Source: Allobosea sp. WAO (lineage in GTDB: Bacteria; Pseudomonadota; Alphaproteobacteria; Rhizobiales; Beijerinckiaceae). From it: 64,000 nt of DNA. The stretch covers positions 124,001-188,000 of the forward strand of contig NZ_JXTJ01000003.1 of NCBI RefSeq assembly GCF_001509835.1. The letters run 5' to 3'. The translations under genes and the position numbers were made by a program. The notes below the pieces were generated by a model. That model was not told the origin of the DNA. It saw only the letters and a list, made by a program, of their open reading frames with translations, and searched no databases. Positions 54,233-62,967 of the stretch are shown one piece after another. Position 1 is the stretch's first letter. Each line of letters begins with the position of its first letter.

Positions 54233-55834
54233 ATGAAACCGCGTATGTTTGCCTTCGCAGCCGCGCTGATCGGGGTCTCCGCGCTGGCGCTCGGCGCCGC
54301 CGAGGCAAGGCCGCTGAAATGGGCCTCGGCAGGCGATGCCCTGACCATCGATCCGCATGGCCAGAACGAGGGCCTGACCACCACGGTCAACCAGCAGATG
54401 TATGAGGCGCTGACCGAGCGCGACCATGCCGGCAAGCTTCACCCGCTGCTCGCTTCGTCCTGGAAGGTGCTCGCGGACGATCCGACGACCTGGGAATTCA
54501 AGCTGCAGGAGGGCGTCAAGTTCCATGACGGCTCGCCCTTCACCGCCGACGACGTGGTGTTCTCCTATGAGCGCGCCATGCAGCCGACCTCGGACTTCAA
54601 GGGCTACCTCACCTCGGTCGAGAAGGTCTCGAAGGTCGACGACCTGACGGTCCGGATCAAGACCAAGGGGCCGAACCCGCTCCTGGTCAACAACACCTCC
54701 GCCATCCGCATCATGAGCAAGGCCTGGGCGGAGAAGAACAACGCCACCAAGGCGCAGGATTTCAAGAACAAGGAAGAGAATTACGCCGTTCGCAACGCCA
54801 ACGGCACCGGCCCCTTCATCCTCGTCTCGCGCGAATCCGACGTGAAGACGGTGATGAAGCGCAACGACAATTACTGGGCCAAGGCAAAGGTGCCGCTCGA
54901 GATCACCGAGCTTACCTATGTGCCGATCAAGCAGGATGCGACCCGCATCGCGGCGCTGCTCTCCGGCGAGGTCGATCTCGTCCAGGACGTGCCGGTGCAG
55001 GACATCGCCCGGCTGAAGAGCCAGCCCAAGGTCCGCGTCACCACCGGACCTGAGAACCGCACCATCTTCTTCGGCATGGACGTCGCGTCCAAGGACCTGA
55101 AGGGCGACAATGTCGAGGGCAAGAACCCCTTCGCCGACAAGCGCGTCCGCCAGGCGATGAATATGGCGCTCAACCGCGGCGCGATCCAGCGCGTCGTGAT
55201 GCGCGGCGAGTCGATCCCGACCGGCATCATCCTGCCGCCCTTCGCCAATGGCTGGACCAAGGAACTCGACGCCGCGCCGGCGACCGATGTCGCCAAGGCC
55301 AAGGCGCTGCTGGCCGAGGCCGGCTATCCGAACGGCTTCTCGGTGACGCTGCATTGCCCGAATGATCGCTACATCAACGATGAGGGCATCTGCCAGGCGG
55401 CGGTCGGCATGTTCGGCCAGATCGGCGTCAAGGTGAACCTGGTCTCGCAGTCGAAGTCGATCCACTTCAACCTGATCCAGAAGAACCCGCCGGAGACCGA
55501 GTTCTATCTCGTCGGCTGGGGCGTCCCGACCTTCGATAGCGACTACGTCTTCTCCTACATGTACCACACCCGCACCGGTTCGCAGGGTAGCTGGAACGCG
55601 ACCGGCTATTCCGACAAGGATGTCGATGCGCAGATCCAGTCGCTCTCCAAGGAGATCGACATCGCCAAGCGCGACGCCGCCATCGCCAAGATCTGGGCGA
55701 AGGTGAAGGACGAGACGATCTACCTGCCGATCCACCACCAGACGCTCAGCTACGGCATGAATTCGACGCTCGACGTGCCTGTCGACGTTCAGAACCAGCC
55801 GAAGCTGAAGATGGTTTCGTTCAAGGGCTCGTAG
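54233..55834 (+). CDS. Peptide-type ABC transporter substrate-binding protein (module C)
   Basis: A 533-residue family 5 binding protein with a signal peptide (MKPRMFAFAAALIGVSALALGAAEA). PLKWASAGDALTIDPHGQNEG, LQEGVKFHDGSPFTADDVVFSYERA and NANGTGPFILVSRES mark the family and its relation to the module B protein. The 158 bases before it hold its promoter, if any. It begins the second module, which contains the ATPases. Confidence 0.92.
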   Translation: MKPRMFAFAAALIGVSALALGAAEARPLKWASAGDALTIDPHGQNEGLTTTVNQQMYEALTERDHAGKLHPLLASSWKVLADDPTTWEFKLQEGVKFHDGSPFTADDVVFSYERAMQPTSDFKGYLTSVEKVSKVDDLTVRIKTKGPNPLLVNNTSAIRIMSKAWAEKNNATKAQDFKNKEENYAVRNANGTGPFILVSRESDVKTVMKRNDNYWAKAKVPLEITELTYVPIKQDATRIAALLSGEVDLVQDVPVQDIARLKSQPKVRVTTGPENRTIFFGMDVASKDLKGDNVEGKNPFADKRVRQAMNMALNRGAIQRVVMRGESIPTGIILPPFANGWTKELDAAPATDVAKAKALLAEAGYPNGFSVTLHCPNDRYINDEGICQAAVGMFGQIGVKVNLVSQSKSIHFNLIQKNPPETEFYLVGWGVPTFDSDYVFSYMYHTRTGSQGSWNATGYSDKDVDAQIQSLSKEIDIAKRDAAIAKIWAKVKDETIYLPIHHQTLSYGMNSTLDVPVDVQNQPKLKMVSFKGS

Positions 55835-55846
55835 AGCCGGCATCCT

Positions 55847-55880
55847 GTCGCGGGGGCCGCATCAAGACGGCCCCCGCGAC
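55847..55880 (+). terminator. Perfect hairpin after module C binding-protein gene
   Basis: GTCGCGGGGGCCG (55847-55859) is the exact reverse complement of CGGCCCCCGCGAC (55868-55880), an all but unbreakable 13-pair stem. It is followed by CTTCGTTTCT rather than a pure T-run. Position and strength match the hairpins after the other two peptide-binding-protein genes. Confidence 0.75.
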
Positions 55881-55909
55881 CTTCGTTTCTATAAGGGGTT
55901 CAAGACGCG

Positions 55910-56893
55910 ATGCTCGCCTATATCCTGCGCTCGCTGATGCAGGGGCTGGTGGTGATGCTCGCCGTCGCCTTCATCGCCTTCTCGATGTTCCGTTTCGTCG
56001 GCGATCCCATGGTCAACATGCTTGGCCAGGAGGCGACGCTGCAGGACCGCGCCGAGCTGACGCAGCGCCTCGGCCTCAACGATCCCGTGCCCGTGCAGTT
56101 CGCCCGCTTCGTCGCCGATGCGGCGCGCGGCGACTTCGGCATCTCCTATCGCCAGGGCCGCAAGGTTTCCGAGCTGATCCTCGAGCGCTTGCCGGCGACG
56201 GTCGAGCTCGCCGTGCTTTCGGCGGTCTTCGCCTTCATCGTCGGCATCGGCTTCGGCGTCTACGCCGCGATCCGCCGCGATGGCTGGGTCGCCAATCTCA
56301 TCATGTCGGTCTCGCTGATCGGGGTCAGCCTGCCGACCTTCCTGATCGGCATCGGCCTGATCTACATCTTCGCTGTCGAGCTCCGCTGGCTGCCCTCCTT
56401 CGGGCGCGGCGATACGGTCAAGATCGGCTGGTGGAGTACCGGCCTGCTGACCGTAAGCGGGCTGAAATCGCTGGTCCTGCCGGTGCTGACGCTCGGCTTC
56501 CTCCAGCTCACCCTGATCATGCGGCTCGTCCGTTCCGAAATGCTCGAGGTGATGCGGGCCGATTTCATCCGTTTCGCCCGCGCGCGCGGCATTCCCGAGC
56601 GCCGCATCGAGTTCCGCCATGCTCTGCGCAACACCATGATCCCGGTCATCACCATCGCCGGTCTCCAGCTCGGCGGGGTCATCGCCTTCGCCATCGTCAC
56701 CGAGACGGTGTTCCAGTGGCCGGGGCTCGGCGCGCTCTTCGTCAACGCCGTGCAGTTCGTCGACGTTCCCGTGATGTCGGCCTATCTGCTCTTCGTCGCC
56801 TTCGTCTTCGTGGTGACTTCGCTCCTGGTCGACCTTGTCTATGTCGCGCTCGATCCGCGTCTGCGGTCGGGCTCCGCGGTTCCGGCGAAGTGA
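55910..56893 (+). CDS. ABC transporter permease, DppB-type (module C)
   Basis: A 327-residue membrane subunit, MLAYILRSLMQGLVVMLAVAFIAFSMFRF at the start, LPTFLIGIGLIYIFAVELRWLPSFGRG in the middle and the coupling loop RFARARGIPERRIEFRHALRNTMIP. It aligns along its length with the module B permease at 52115. It partners with the next permease gene, seven bases downstream. Confidence 0.93.
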   Translation: MLAYILRSLMQGLVVMLAVAFIAFSMFRFVGDPMVNMLGQEATLQDRAELTQRLGLNDPVPVQFARFVADAARGDFGISYRQGRKVSELILERLPATVELAVLSAVFAFIVGIGFGVYAAIRRDGWVANLIMSVSLIGVSLPTFLIGIGLIYIFAVELRWLPSFGRGDTVKIGWWSTGLLTVSGLKSLVLPVLTLGFLQLTLIMRLVRSEMLEVMRADFIRFARARGIPERRIEFRHALRNTMIPVITIAGLQLGGVIAFAIVTETVFQWPGLGALFVNAVQFVDVPVMSAYLLFVAFVFVVTSLLVDLVYVALDPRLRSGSAVPAK

Positions 56894-56900
56894 GGCGGCG

Positions 56901-57845
56901 ATGAGCGACGAACCTCTGCCTGTGATCCCGCCCAGCCGTCTCGCCCGGTTCTGGGACTCCGATCTGGTCTATTCCTTCCGCTCCTCGCCGGTGACGGTGG
57001 TGGCGAGCGTCATGGCGTTCCTGCTCGTGCTCGCCGCGATCTTCGCGCCGCTGATCGCGCCCTATGATCCGTTCGATCCGGCCTCGCTCGACCTCTCCGA
57101 CGGGTTCTCGCGCCCGATGCAGCCCAATGAGATTACCGGCAAGGTGTTCTGGCTGGGATCGGACGGGCAGGGGCGGGATATCTTCTCGGCCATCCTCTAC
57201 GGCTCGCGCGTCTCGCTTCTGGTCGGTGCGGCCTCGGTCGTGTTCTCGCTGATCCTCGGCGTCGGCCTCGGCCTCGTCGCCGGCTATGTCGGCGGCCGCA
57301 CCGAGGCGCTGATCATGCGCATCGCCGACATCCAGCTCTCCTTCCCGGCGATCCTGGTAGCGCTGCTCGTCTTCGGCGTGGCGCGCGGGCTGATCCCCCC
57401 GGCGGCGCAGGAGCAAGCGACGCTGCTCGTCCTCGTCATCGCGATCGGCCTCGCAAACTGGGCGCAATATGCCCGCACCGTGCGCGGCTCGACCCTGGTC
57501 GAGAAGAACAAGGTCTATGTCGACGCCGCCCGCCTGATCGGCCTCAAGGCCTGGCCGGTGATGCTGAAGCACGTCCTGCCCAATGTCGCCGGGCCGGTGC
57601 TGGTCATCGCCACGATCAACCTTGCGCTCGCGGTGATCGAGGAGGCGACGCTGTCCTTCCTTGGCGTCGGCATGCCGCCGACCCAGCCCTCGCTCGGCAC
57701 GTTGATCCGCTTCGGCCAGCAATACCTGTTCTCCGGCGAGTGGTGGATCCTGCTGTTCCCGTCGCTCGTCCTGATCCTGCTCGCGCTGTCGATCAACCTG
57801 TTCGGTGATTGGCTGCGCGATGCACTGAATCCGAAGCTGAGGTGA
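56901..57845 (+). CDS. ABC transporter permease, DppC-type (module C)
   Basis: A 314-residue membrane subunit. SFRSSPVTVVASVMAFLLVLAAIFAPLIAPYDPFDP opens the channel domain, followed by LGSDGQGRDIFSAILYGSRVSL and the coupling loop YVDAARLIGLKAWPVMLKHVLPN. The start at 56901 follows GTGAGGCGG; an in-frame ATG at 56835 is inside the previous gene. The end GDWLRDALNPKLR mirrors the module B paralogue. Confidence 0.93.
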   Translation: MSDEPLPVIPPSRLARFWDSDLVYSFRSSPVTVVASVMAFLLVLAAIFAPLIAPYDPFDPASLDLSDGFSRPMQPNEITGKVFWLGSDGQGRDIFSAILYGSRVSLLVGAASVVFSLILGVGLGLVAGYVGGRTEALIMRIADIQLSFPAILVALLVFGVARGLIPPAAQEQATLLVLVIAIGLANWAQYARTVRGSTLVEKNKVYVDAARLIGLKAWPVMLKHVLPNVAGPVLVIATINLALAVIEEATLSFLGVGMPPTQPSLGTLIRFGQQYLFSGEWWILLFPSLVLILLALSINLFGDWLRDALNPKLR

Positions 57846-57889
57846 GAGATGAACCGCACCCCGTTCAAGTCCAGGCCTTCGGAGCAGCG

Positions 57890-58906
57890 ATGACCCAGCC
57901 CGTCATTTCCGTGAACGAACTGACCGTCGAATTCGTGACGCGGCGCGGCACGTTGCGCGCCCTCGACAAGGTCTCGTTCGACGTCGCCCGCGGCGAGGTG
58001 CTCGGCGTAGTCGGTGAATCCGGCGCCGGCAAGTCTGTCACCGGTTCGGCCATCATCGGCCTGATCGATCCGCCCGGTCGTATCGCCGGCGGCGAAGTCC
58101 TGCTCTCCGGCGCGCGCGTCGACAATCTTCCGCCCGAGGCGATGCGCAAGATCCGCGGCAAGCGCATCGGCATGATCTTCCAGGATCCGCTGACCAGCCT
58201 GAACCCACTCTACCGGGTCGGCGAACAGCTGATCGAGACGATCCAGACCCATACCGATCTCAACGCGGCCGACGCCCGCAAGCGCGCCATCGCCCTGCTC
58301 GACGAGGTCGGCATCCCCGCGCCGGAGCGCCGCATCGACGGCTACCCGCACGAGTTCTCGGGCGGCATGCGCCAGCGCGTGGTGATTGCGCTCGCCCTCT
58401 GCGCCGAGCCCGAATTCATCATCGCCGACGAGCCGACGACGGCGCTCGACGTCTCCGTGCAGGCCCAGATCATCGCGTTGATCAAGCGGCTCTGCAAGGA
58501 ACGTGGCACCTCGGTGATGCTCGTCACCCACGACATGGGTGTCATCGCCGAGACGGCCGATCGCGTCGCGGTGATGTATGCCGGCCGCGTCGCCGAGATC
58601 GGTCCGGTCCGCGACGTGGTCAAGCAGCCGCTCCACCCCTATGCGGTCGGCCTGATGGGCGCGATCCCCTCGATCGAGGGCGATGCCGAACGGCTCGTCC
58701 AGATTCCCGGCTCGATGCCGCGCCTCTCCAACATCCCCAAGGGCTGCGCCTTCAATCCGCGTTGCTCCAAGGCGTTCGCCCGCTGCTTCGTCGAGCGGCC
58801 GGAACTGATCGATGTCGGCGGCCGCCAGGTCGCCTGCCACCTCTACGACCAGTCGAAGGCTCCGACTGGCCAAAGCCCGACCGACAAAGCGGAGATCGCC
58901 GCGTGA
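57890..58906 (+). CDS. ABC transporter ATP-binding protein, DppD-type
   Basis: A 338-residue ATPase: Walker A GESGAGKS (42-49), FQDPLTSLNPLYRVGEQL, FSGGMRQR, FIIADEPTTALDVSVQ and VTHDMGVIAETADR. The C-terminal oligopeptide domain is complete, with Cys residues in GCAFNPRCSKAFARC and ACHLY, which bind an iron-sulfur cluster in some relatives. Start: ATG with GGAG upstream. It probably powers both module B and module C permeases, since module B has no ATPase genes. Confidence 0.94.
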   Translation: MTQPVISVNELTVEFVTRRGTLRALDKVSFDVARGEVLGVVGESGAGKSVTGSAIIGLIDPPGRIAGGEVLLSGARVDNLPPEAMRKIRGKRIGMIFQDPLTSLNPLYRVGEQLIETIQTHTDLNAADARKRAIALLDEVGIPAPERRIDGYPHEFSGGMRQRVVIALALCAEPEFIIADEPTTALDVSVQAQIIALIKRLCKERGTSVMLVTHDMGVIAETADRVAVMYAGRVAEIGPVRDVVKQPLHPYAVGLMGAIPSIEGDAERLVQIPGSMPRLSNIPKGCAFNPRCSKAFARCFVERPELIDVGGRQVACHLYDQSKAPTGQSPTDKAEIAA

Positions 58907-59907
58907 CCCAGGACGTCTCCAAGGCACCCTTCGTCCAGGTCCGTGACCTGAAACGCGTCTTCGACGTCTCGAAGCCCTGGCTCAACCGGGTGATCGAGAG
59001 TGCCCCGAAGCAGTATCTCAAGGCGGTCGACGGCGTCTCCTTCGACATCCGCAAGGGCGAGACCTTCGCGCTGGTCGGCGAGTCCGGCTCCGGCAAGTCG
59101 ACTGTGGCGCGCATGGTCGTCGGCCTGCTGCCGCCATCGGGCGGCACCGTCTCGATCGACGGCGTCTCGATGACCGATGCCGCCGCTGCCCAGGAACGTC
59201 AGCGTCTGCGCCGCCGCATCCAGATGATCTTCCAGGACCCGTATGCCTCGCTGAACCCGCGCTGGCGTGTCGGCCGGATCATCGCCGAGCCGATCCGCGC
59301 CTTCGACATCATTCAGGGCGACCGCGAGATCGAGGGGCGCGTCGGCGAATTGCTCAGCCTGGTCGGCCTGCACCCCGACGACGGCAAGAAGTTCCCGCAC
59401 GAATTCTCCGGCGGCCAGCGCCAGCGCATCGCGATCGCCCGTGCGCTCGCCTCCAATGCCGAGTTCATCGTCTGCGACGAGCCGACCTCGGCGCTCGACG
59501 TCTCGGTGCAGGCGCAGATCCTCAACCTGATGCGCGATCTGCAGCAGAAGTTTGGCCTGACCTACCTGTTCATCTCGCACAACCTCGCCGTCGTCCGACA
59601 CATGGCGTCGCGGATCGGCGTGATGTATCTCGGCCGCTTGGTCGAGGTCTCGGAAGGTAAGCAGCTCTTCTCCGCGCCGCGTCACCCCTACACCAAGATG
59701 CTGCTCGATGCGGTGCCCGATCTCGCCATGGTCGGCAAGGCCCGCGAGGGCGTGAAGGGCGAGATTCCGAACCCGATCAGCCCGCCTTCGGGCTGCACCT
59801 TCCACCCGCGCTGCCCGCTGGTCTTCGATCGCTGCCGGGTCGAGAACCCGCCGGTGATCGACGGCGTCGCCTGTCATGCGGTGAACCAGGGCAGGGCGGC
59901 GGCTTAG
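58903..59907 (+). CDS. ABC transporter ATP-binding protein, DppF-type
   Basis: A 334-residue ATPase: Walker A GESGSGKS (59-66), FQDPYASLNPRWRVG, FSGGQRQR, FIVCDEPTSALDVSVQ and SHNLAVVRHMA. The C-terminal domain has GCTFHPRCPLVFDRC and ACHAV, the same four-Cys arrangement as its partner. It starts with a GTG that overlaps the DppD-type stop (GTGA). It closes the long peptide-transport array. Confidence 0.94.
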   Translation: MTQDVSKAPFVQVRDLKRVFDVSKPWLNRVIESAPKQYLKAVDGVSFDIRKGETFALVGESGSGKSTVARMVVGLLPPSGGTVSIDGVSMTDAAAAQERQRLRRRIQMIFQDPYASLNPRWRVGRIIAEPIRAFDIIQGDREIEGRVGELLSLVGLHPDDGKKFPHEFSGGQRQRIAIARALASNAEFIVCDEPTSALDVSVQAQILNLMRDLQQKFGLTYLFISHNLAVVRHMASRIGVMYLGRLVEVSEGKQLFSAPRHPYTKMLLDAVPDLAMVGKAREGVKGEIPNPISPPSGCTFHPRCPLVFDRCRVENPPVIDGVACHAVNQGRAAA

Positions 59908-59929
59908 GAGCAAACGGAACACCGTCTTT

Positions 59930-60067
59930 CCGGGGCGCCGCGCAGCGGCGAGCCCGGAACCCAGCAGCGGCGAACGCCGCCGCGGAAGCGCTGTCGTGCC
60001 TGAGCCTCGTCCAAAGGCACATTGGTTCTGGGCTCCAGACTCAGGCCTGCGGCCTGCTCCGGAATGA
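59930..60067. repeat. Palindromic intergenic repeat
   Basis: Between the last ATPase gene and the convergent membrane protein gene lies an element that starts TTTCCGGGGCGCC...CCCGGAACCCAG and ends CTGGGCTCC...CTCCGGAATGACG, so that its ends are roughly inverted (CCGGAACCCAG against CTGGGCTCCAG; TTCCGG against CCGGAA). A partial relative is at 11275-11320. No gene is evident in the 172-base gap. Confidence 0.6.
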
Positions 60068-60079
60068 CGCTGCTGCGAC

Positions 60080-61354
60080 CTACTGCCCTGCAGGAAGGGT
60101 CGGCGCCTTCGGCCGCCGGCTTAGCGGCGCGACCGGCCGCTCAGTCCGGTACTGGCCGCGCGCGATCGCGGTGAAGAGCAGGGCGACGGCGGTCAGCGTC
60201 ATCAGCCACCAGGTCTGGAACGAGGCGAAGCCGAGCGCCGCCAACGAGAAGGCGGTGGCATAGGCGGCGACGCCGCCAGCAGCCAGCGCGCCCGGCATGC
60301 GCCCGGCGGCGCTGATCGCGAAATAAAGGGCGAGCGCCGCGGTCGTCGCTCCGACGAGGCCGAGTTCGTACCAGGTCTCGAACAGGATCGTGGTCGGCAC
60401 TTCGAGCGGCAGGGCGCCGGTAATGCGCCCGCGCAGCACGGTGTCGAGCCCGTGACCGGTGATCAGCTGAATCGGCCGGCTCGAAATGATGTCGGCCCAG
60501 ATGTCGAGCCCGACGGCAACCGTGCTGAAGGCGTTCGGCGACAGCCGCAGGAGCGGCGCCAGCAGGAAGGGCAAGAGCGGTGCCAGCAGCATCAGCCCGG
60601 CGCAGACGCCGCCGACCAGCCTCGCACCGAAGCGCCTGTTGGCGCTGACCACGCCGAAGGCGATGGCGCCGAACAGCATCGCTGCCGCTTCTCCGTCCTC
60701 GAAGCGTGTCAGCGCCAGGAGGCCGACGACGAGGGCAAGCCCGAGCGCCGTCAGCCCACGCTCGCGCGACAGGAGCCAGGCCAGTGCCGGCCAGGACATG
60801 ATCAGGACGACACTGACGCCGCGCTCGACGCTGCCGGCCTCGTTGGCGGCGCGCGAGCCGGCCGGGGTCAGCGCCTCGGTCAACAGCAGGCCGAGCGCCA
60901 GCAGGGCGGCGAGGCCGGTACCCAGCGCCGCGAGGTTCAGGTTCGAGGCGCGCATTCGCTCGGGCAGGGCCGCGGCGCCGGCAAAGCCGAGCACGACGGC
61001 GAGGAAGAGATTGGCGGCCTTTTCGCTGGCCGAGCCGGTATAGGGGCTCCAGACCAGCGACAGCACCGCCCAGGCTACGAGCGCCAGCAGCGTCAAGCCG
61101 GCGAAGCCGGAGAGCGAGCTCTTGAGGTTGTCGCCGAACTCGGAAGGGTTCTCGATCAACGCGGCGATCACCAGCAGCACGACGCCGATCGGTGCCAGCA
61201 CCACCGCGGCGCGGCGCGAGACCAGCGAGGCCAGCGGCAAGGCGAGCGCCAGTGTCGCAAAGCCGATGCGGCGCAGCAGCAGCGCCGAGGAGGCAGCAGG
61301 GTCGAGCGGGGTCGGGGCGTTCGGGCGGATCATCGATGGTACGCGTTCGGGCAC
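60080..61354 (-). CDS. O-antigen ligase/polymerase-like membrane protein
   Basis: A 424-residue protein with about 11-12 hydrophobic helices. The SLVWSPYTGSASEKAANL segment after the first helices and the GHGLDTVLRGRI...VPTTILFETWYELGLVG block near 310-355 are typical of the Wzy_C/WaaL O-antigen ligase superfamily, where the loop holds the conserved His-Gly-x-x-Asp-like site. It could join O-chain or exopolysaccharide units or be a sugar-lipid ligase; no glycosyltransferases are nearby, so the substrate is unknown. The GTG start at 61354 has GGAGAAG upstream; ATG 61333 is the alternative. Confidence 0.8.
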   Translation of the reverse strand: MPERVPSMIRPNAPTPLDPAASSALLLRRIGFATLALALPLASLVSRRAAVVLAPIGVVLLVIAALIENPSEFGDNLKSSLSGFAGLTLLALVAWAVLSLVWSPYTGSASEKAANLFLAVVLGFAGAAALPERMRASNLNLAALGTGLAALLALGLLLTEALTPAGSRAANEAGSVERGVSVVLIMSWPALAWLLSRERGLTALGLALVVGLLALTRFEDGEAAAMLFGAIAFGVVSANRRFGARLVGGVCAGLMLLAPLLPFLLAPLLRLSPNAFSTVAVGLDIWADIISSRPIQLITGHGLDTVLRGRITGALPLEVPTTILFETWYELGLVGATTAALALYFAISAAGRMPGALAAGGVAAYATAFSLAALGFASFQTWWLMTLTAVALLFTAIARGQYRTERPVAPLSRRPKAPTLPAGQ

Positions 61355-61528
61355 GAGGCCGCTTCTCCGGAGGGATCGCCGGCGCCAGCCCTCGCCACCC
61401 TAGCGCCTACCGGGGCCGGCGGCTGTAGGTGCGGCGCAACACTGGCGCGGCATCTCGTTGCGGAAGCGTTGCCGGGTGCGGCGAAAGCCCACTGGCCGCA
61501 ACCGGTATTCCATGAGATGAAGGGAGAC

Positions 61529-62047
61529 ATGAGCGCTCCACTCGCCGCGATCGTCTATGCCTCCGGCTTCCCCATCGACGAGTTGATGGCGGAGGTCGCC
61601 GGCCGCCTCCGGCAGGAGGCCGTGCGGCTCGGTGGCGTGGTCCAGCACAATCAGGATGATTGCCAGCGCGGTTGTGCCGCCATGGCGCTGGAGGATCTCG
61701 CGTCGGGTCGGATCTTCGCGATCAGCGAGGACCGTGGTGCGGGAGCGACCGGTTGCCGGCTCGATGCTGCCGGGCTCGCCGCTGCGGGCGGCGCGGTGGC
61801 GAGCGCTATCGACGGAACCGTCGATCTCTTGATCATCAACAAGTTCGGCAAGCAGGAAGCGCTCGGCCAGGGCCTGCGCGCCGAAATCGCGGCCGGTTTC
61901 CTCAGCGGGCTGCCGCTCCTGACCGCGGTTCGCGAGGACATGCTGGGTGCCTGGGCCGAGTTCGTCGGCGAGGCCTGGCAGCGCCTGCCGCCGGAACGTG
62001 CCGCCATCGAGGGCTGGGCGCTGTCCTGCCTGCGCCAGCCCGCCTGA
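61529..62047 (+). CDS. DUF2478 family protein
   Basis: A 172-residue protein of DUF2478, recognised by LGGVVQHN-like openings (LAAIVYASGFPIDELMAEVAGRL) and DLLIINKFGKQEALGQGLRAEIA. The family is a nucleoside-triphosphatase-like fold found beside molybdate and molybdenum-cofactor genes. Its neighbours here, fdhD and mobA, agree with that. A role in molybdenum or molybdopterin handling is inferred. AAGGGAG precedes the ATG; an ATG at 61517 is less likely. Confidence 0.8.
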   Translation: MSAPLAAIVYASGFPIDELMAEVAGRLRQEAVRLGGVVQHNQDDCQRGCAAMALEDLASGRIFAISEDRGAGATGCRLDAAGLAAAGGAVASAIDGTVDLLIINKFGKQEALGQGLRAEIAAGFLSGLPLLTAVREDMLGAWAEFVGEAWQRLPPERAAIEGWALSCLRQPA

Positions 62048-62073
62048 TCGCCTGCGCGGAGCTTAGAGCAACC

Positions 62074-62967
62074 TTGCCGACCGGTGGCGATTTCCTCGAC
62101 GACTATCTCGTCCGCCCGGACCCGGCGGCGGCACGGCTCGGCGCCACCGTGCGCGGCATCGACCAGACAGGAGCTGCGGTCGAAACCCGGGTCGTCACCG
62201 AGCGGGCGCTGACGCTCTATCTGAACGCCCAGGAGATCGTCACCATGATGACGATCGGCGACCATCCCGACTATCTGGCGCTCGGCTATCTGCTCAACCA
62301 GAACATGCTGAAGCGCGGCGATCTCGTCGAGGCGGTCGACTATGACGAGGAGCTCGAGGTCGTTGTGGTGCGCACGCCCGAGCGCACCGATTTCGAGCAG
62401 AAGCTGAAGAAGAAGACGCTGACCTCCGGCTGCGCCCAGGGTACCGCCTTCGGCGACCTGATGGAGGCGATCGACGAGATCGAGCTGCCGAAGGCGGAAC
62501 TCCGCACCAGCTGGCTCTATGCGCTGACCCGCAAGATCAACACCACGCCTTCGCTCTATCTTGAGGCCGGCGCGATCCATGGCTGCGTGCTCTGCGAGCA
62601 GGACAAGCCCTTGGTCTATATGGAGGATGTCGGCCGCCACAATGCCGTCGACAAGGTCGCGGGCTGGCTGTTCCGTCACGATGTCGATCCCGGCAGCATG
62701 ATCTTCTACACCACCGGCCGCCTGACTTCGGAAATGGTGATCAAGACGGTGCGCATGGGCATTCCGATCCTGGTGTCGCGCTCGGGCTTCACCGAATGGG
62801 GCGTCGAGCTCGCCCGCAAGGCGGGATTGACCCTGATCGGTCGCGCACGCGGCAAGCGCTTCATTGCGCTCTCGGGCGAGGATCGCATCGTCTTCGATCA
62901 GGACCCGGAAAGCGTCGAGGACGAGGGCGGCAAGCACCGTCGCAAGGGAGCCGGCGGCGATGACTGA
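62074..62967 (+). CDS. fdhD: FdhD-type sulfurtransferase for formate dehydrogenase, atypical motif
   Basis: A 297-residue protein from a TTG start; no ATG or GTG exists before Met58, far inside the domain, and GGAG lies upstream of the TTG. FdhD moves sulfur from IscS to the molybdenum cofactor of formate dehydrogenase. The family's [19 protein letters not shown] beginning and [13 protein letters not shown] block are clear. The usual Cys-x-x-Cys reads SGCAQG, keeping only Cys120; another Cys-x-x-Cys (171-174) occurs at [11 protein letters not shown], where most members have TGGxHxA. It overlaps mobA by eight bases. Confidence 0.87.
   Translation: MPTGGDFLDDYLVRPDPAAARLGATVRGIDQTGAAVETRVVTERALTLYLNAQEIVTMMTIGDHPDYLALGYLLNQNMLKRGDLVEAVDYDEELEVVVVRTPERTDFEQKLKKKTLTSGCAQGTAFGDLMEAIDEIELPKAELRTSWLYALTRKINTTPSLYLEAGAIHGCVLCEQDKPLVYMEDVGRHNAVDKVAGWLFRHDVDPGSMIFYTTGRLTSEMVIKTVRMGIPILVSRSGFTEWGVELARKAGLTLIGRARGKRFIALSGEDRIVFDQDPESVEDEGGKHRRKGAGGDD

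Noticed and set aside
53951..55843. Minus-strand frame of 630 codons
   Set aside because: Antisense to the module C binding-protein gene, which has clear family motifs and a signal peptide.
60452..62047. 531-codon plus-strand frame ending with the DUF2478 gene
   Set aside because: Only the last 172 codons are family sequence; the earlier part is antisense to the O-antigen-ligase-like gene, so the start was moved to 61529.
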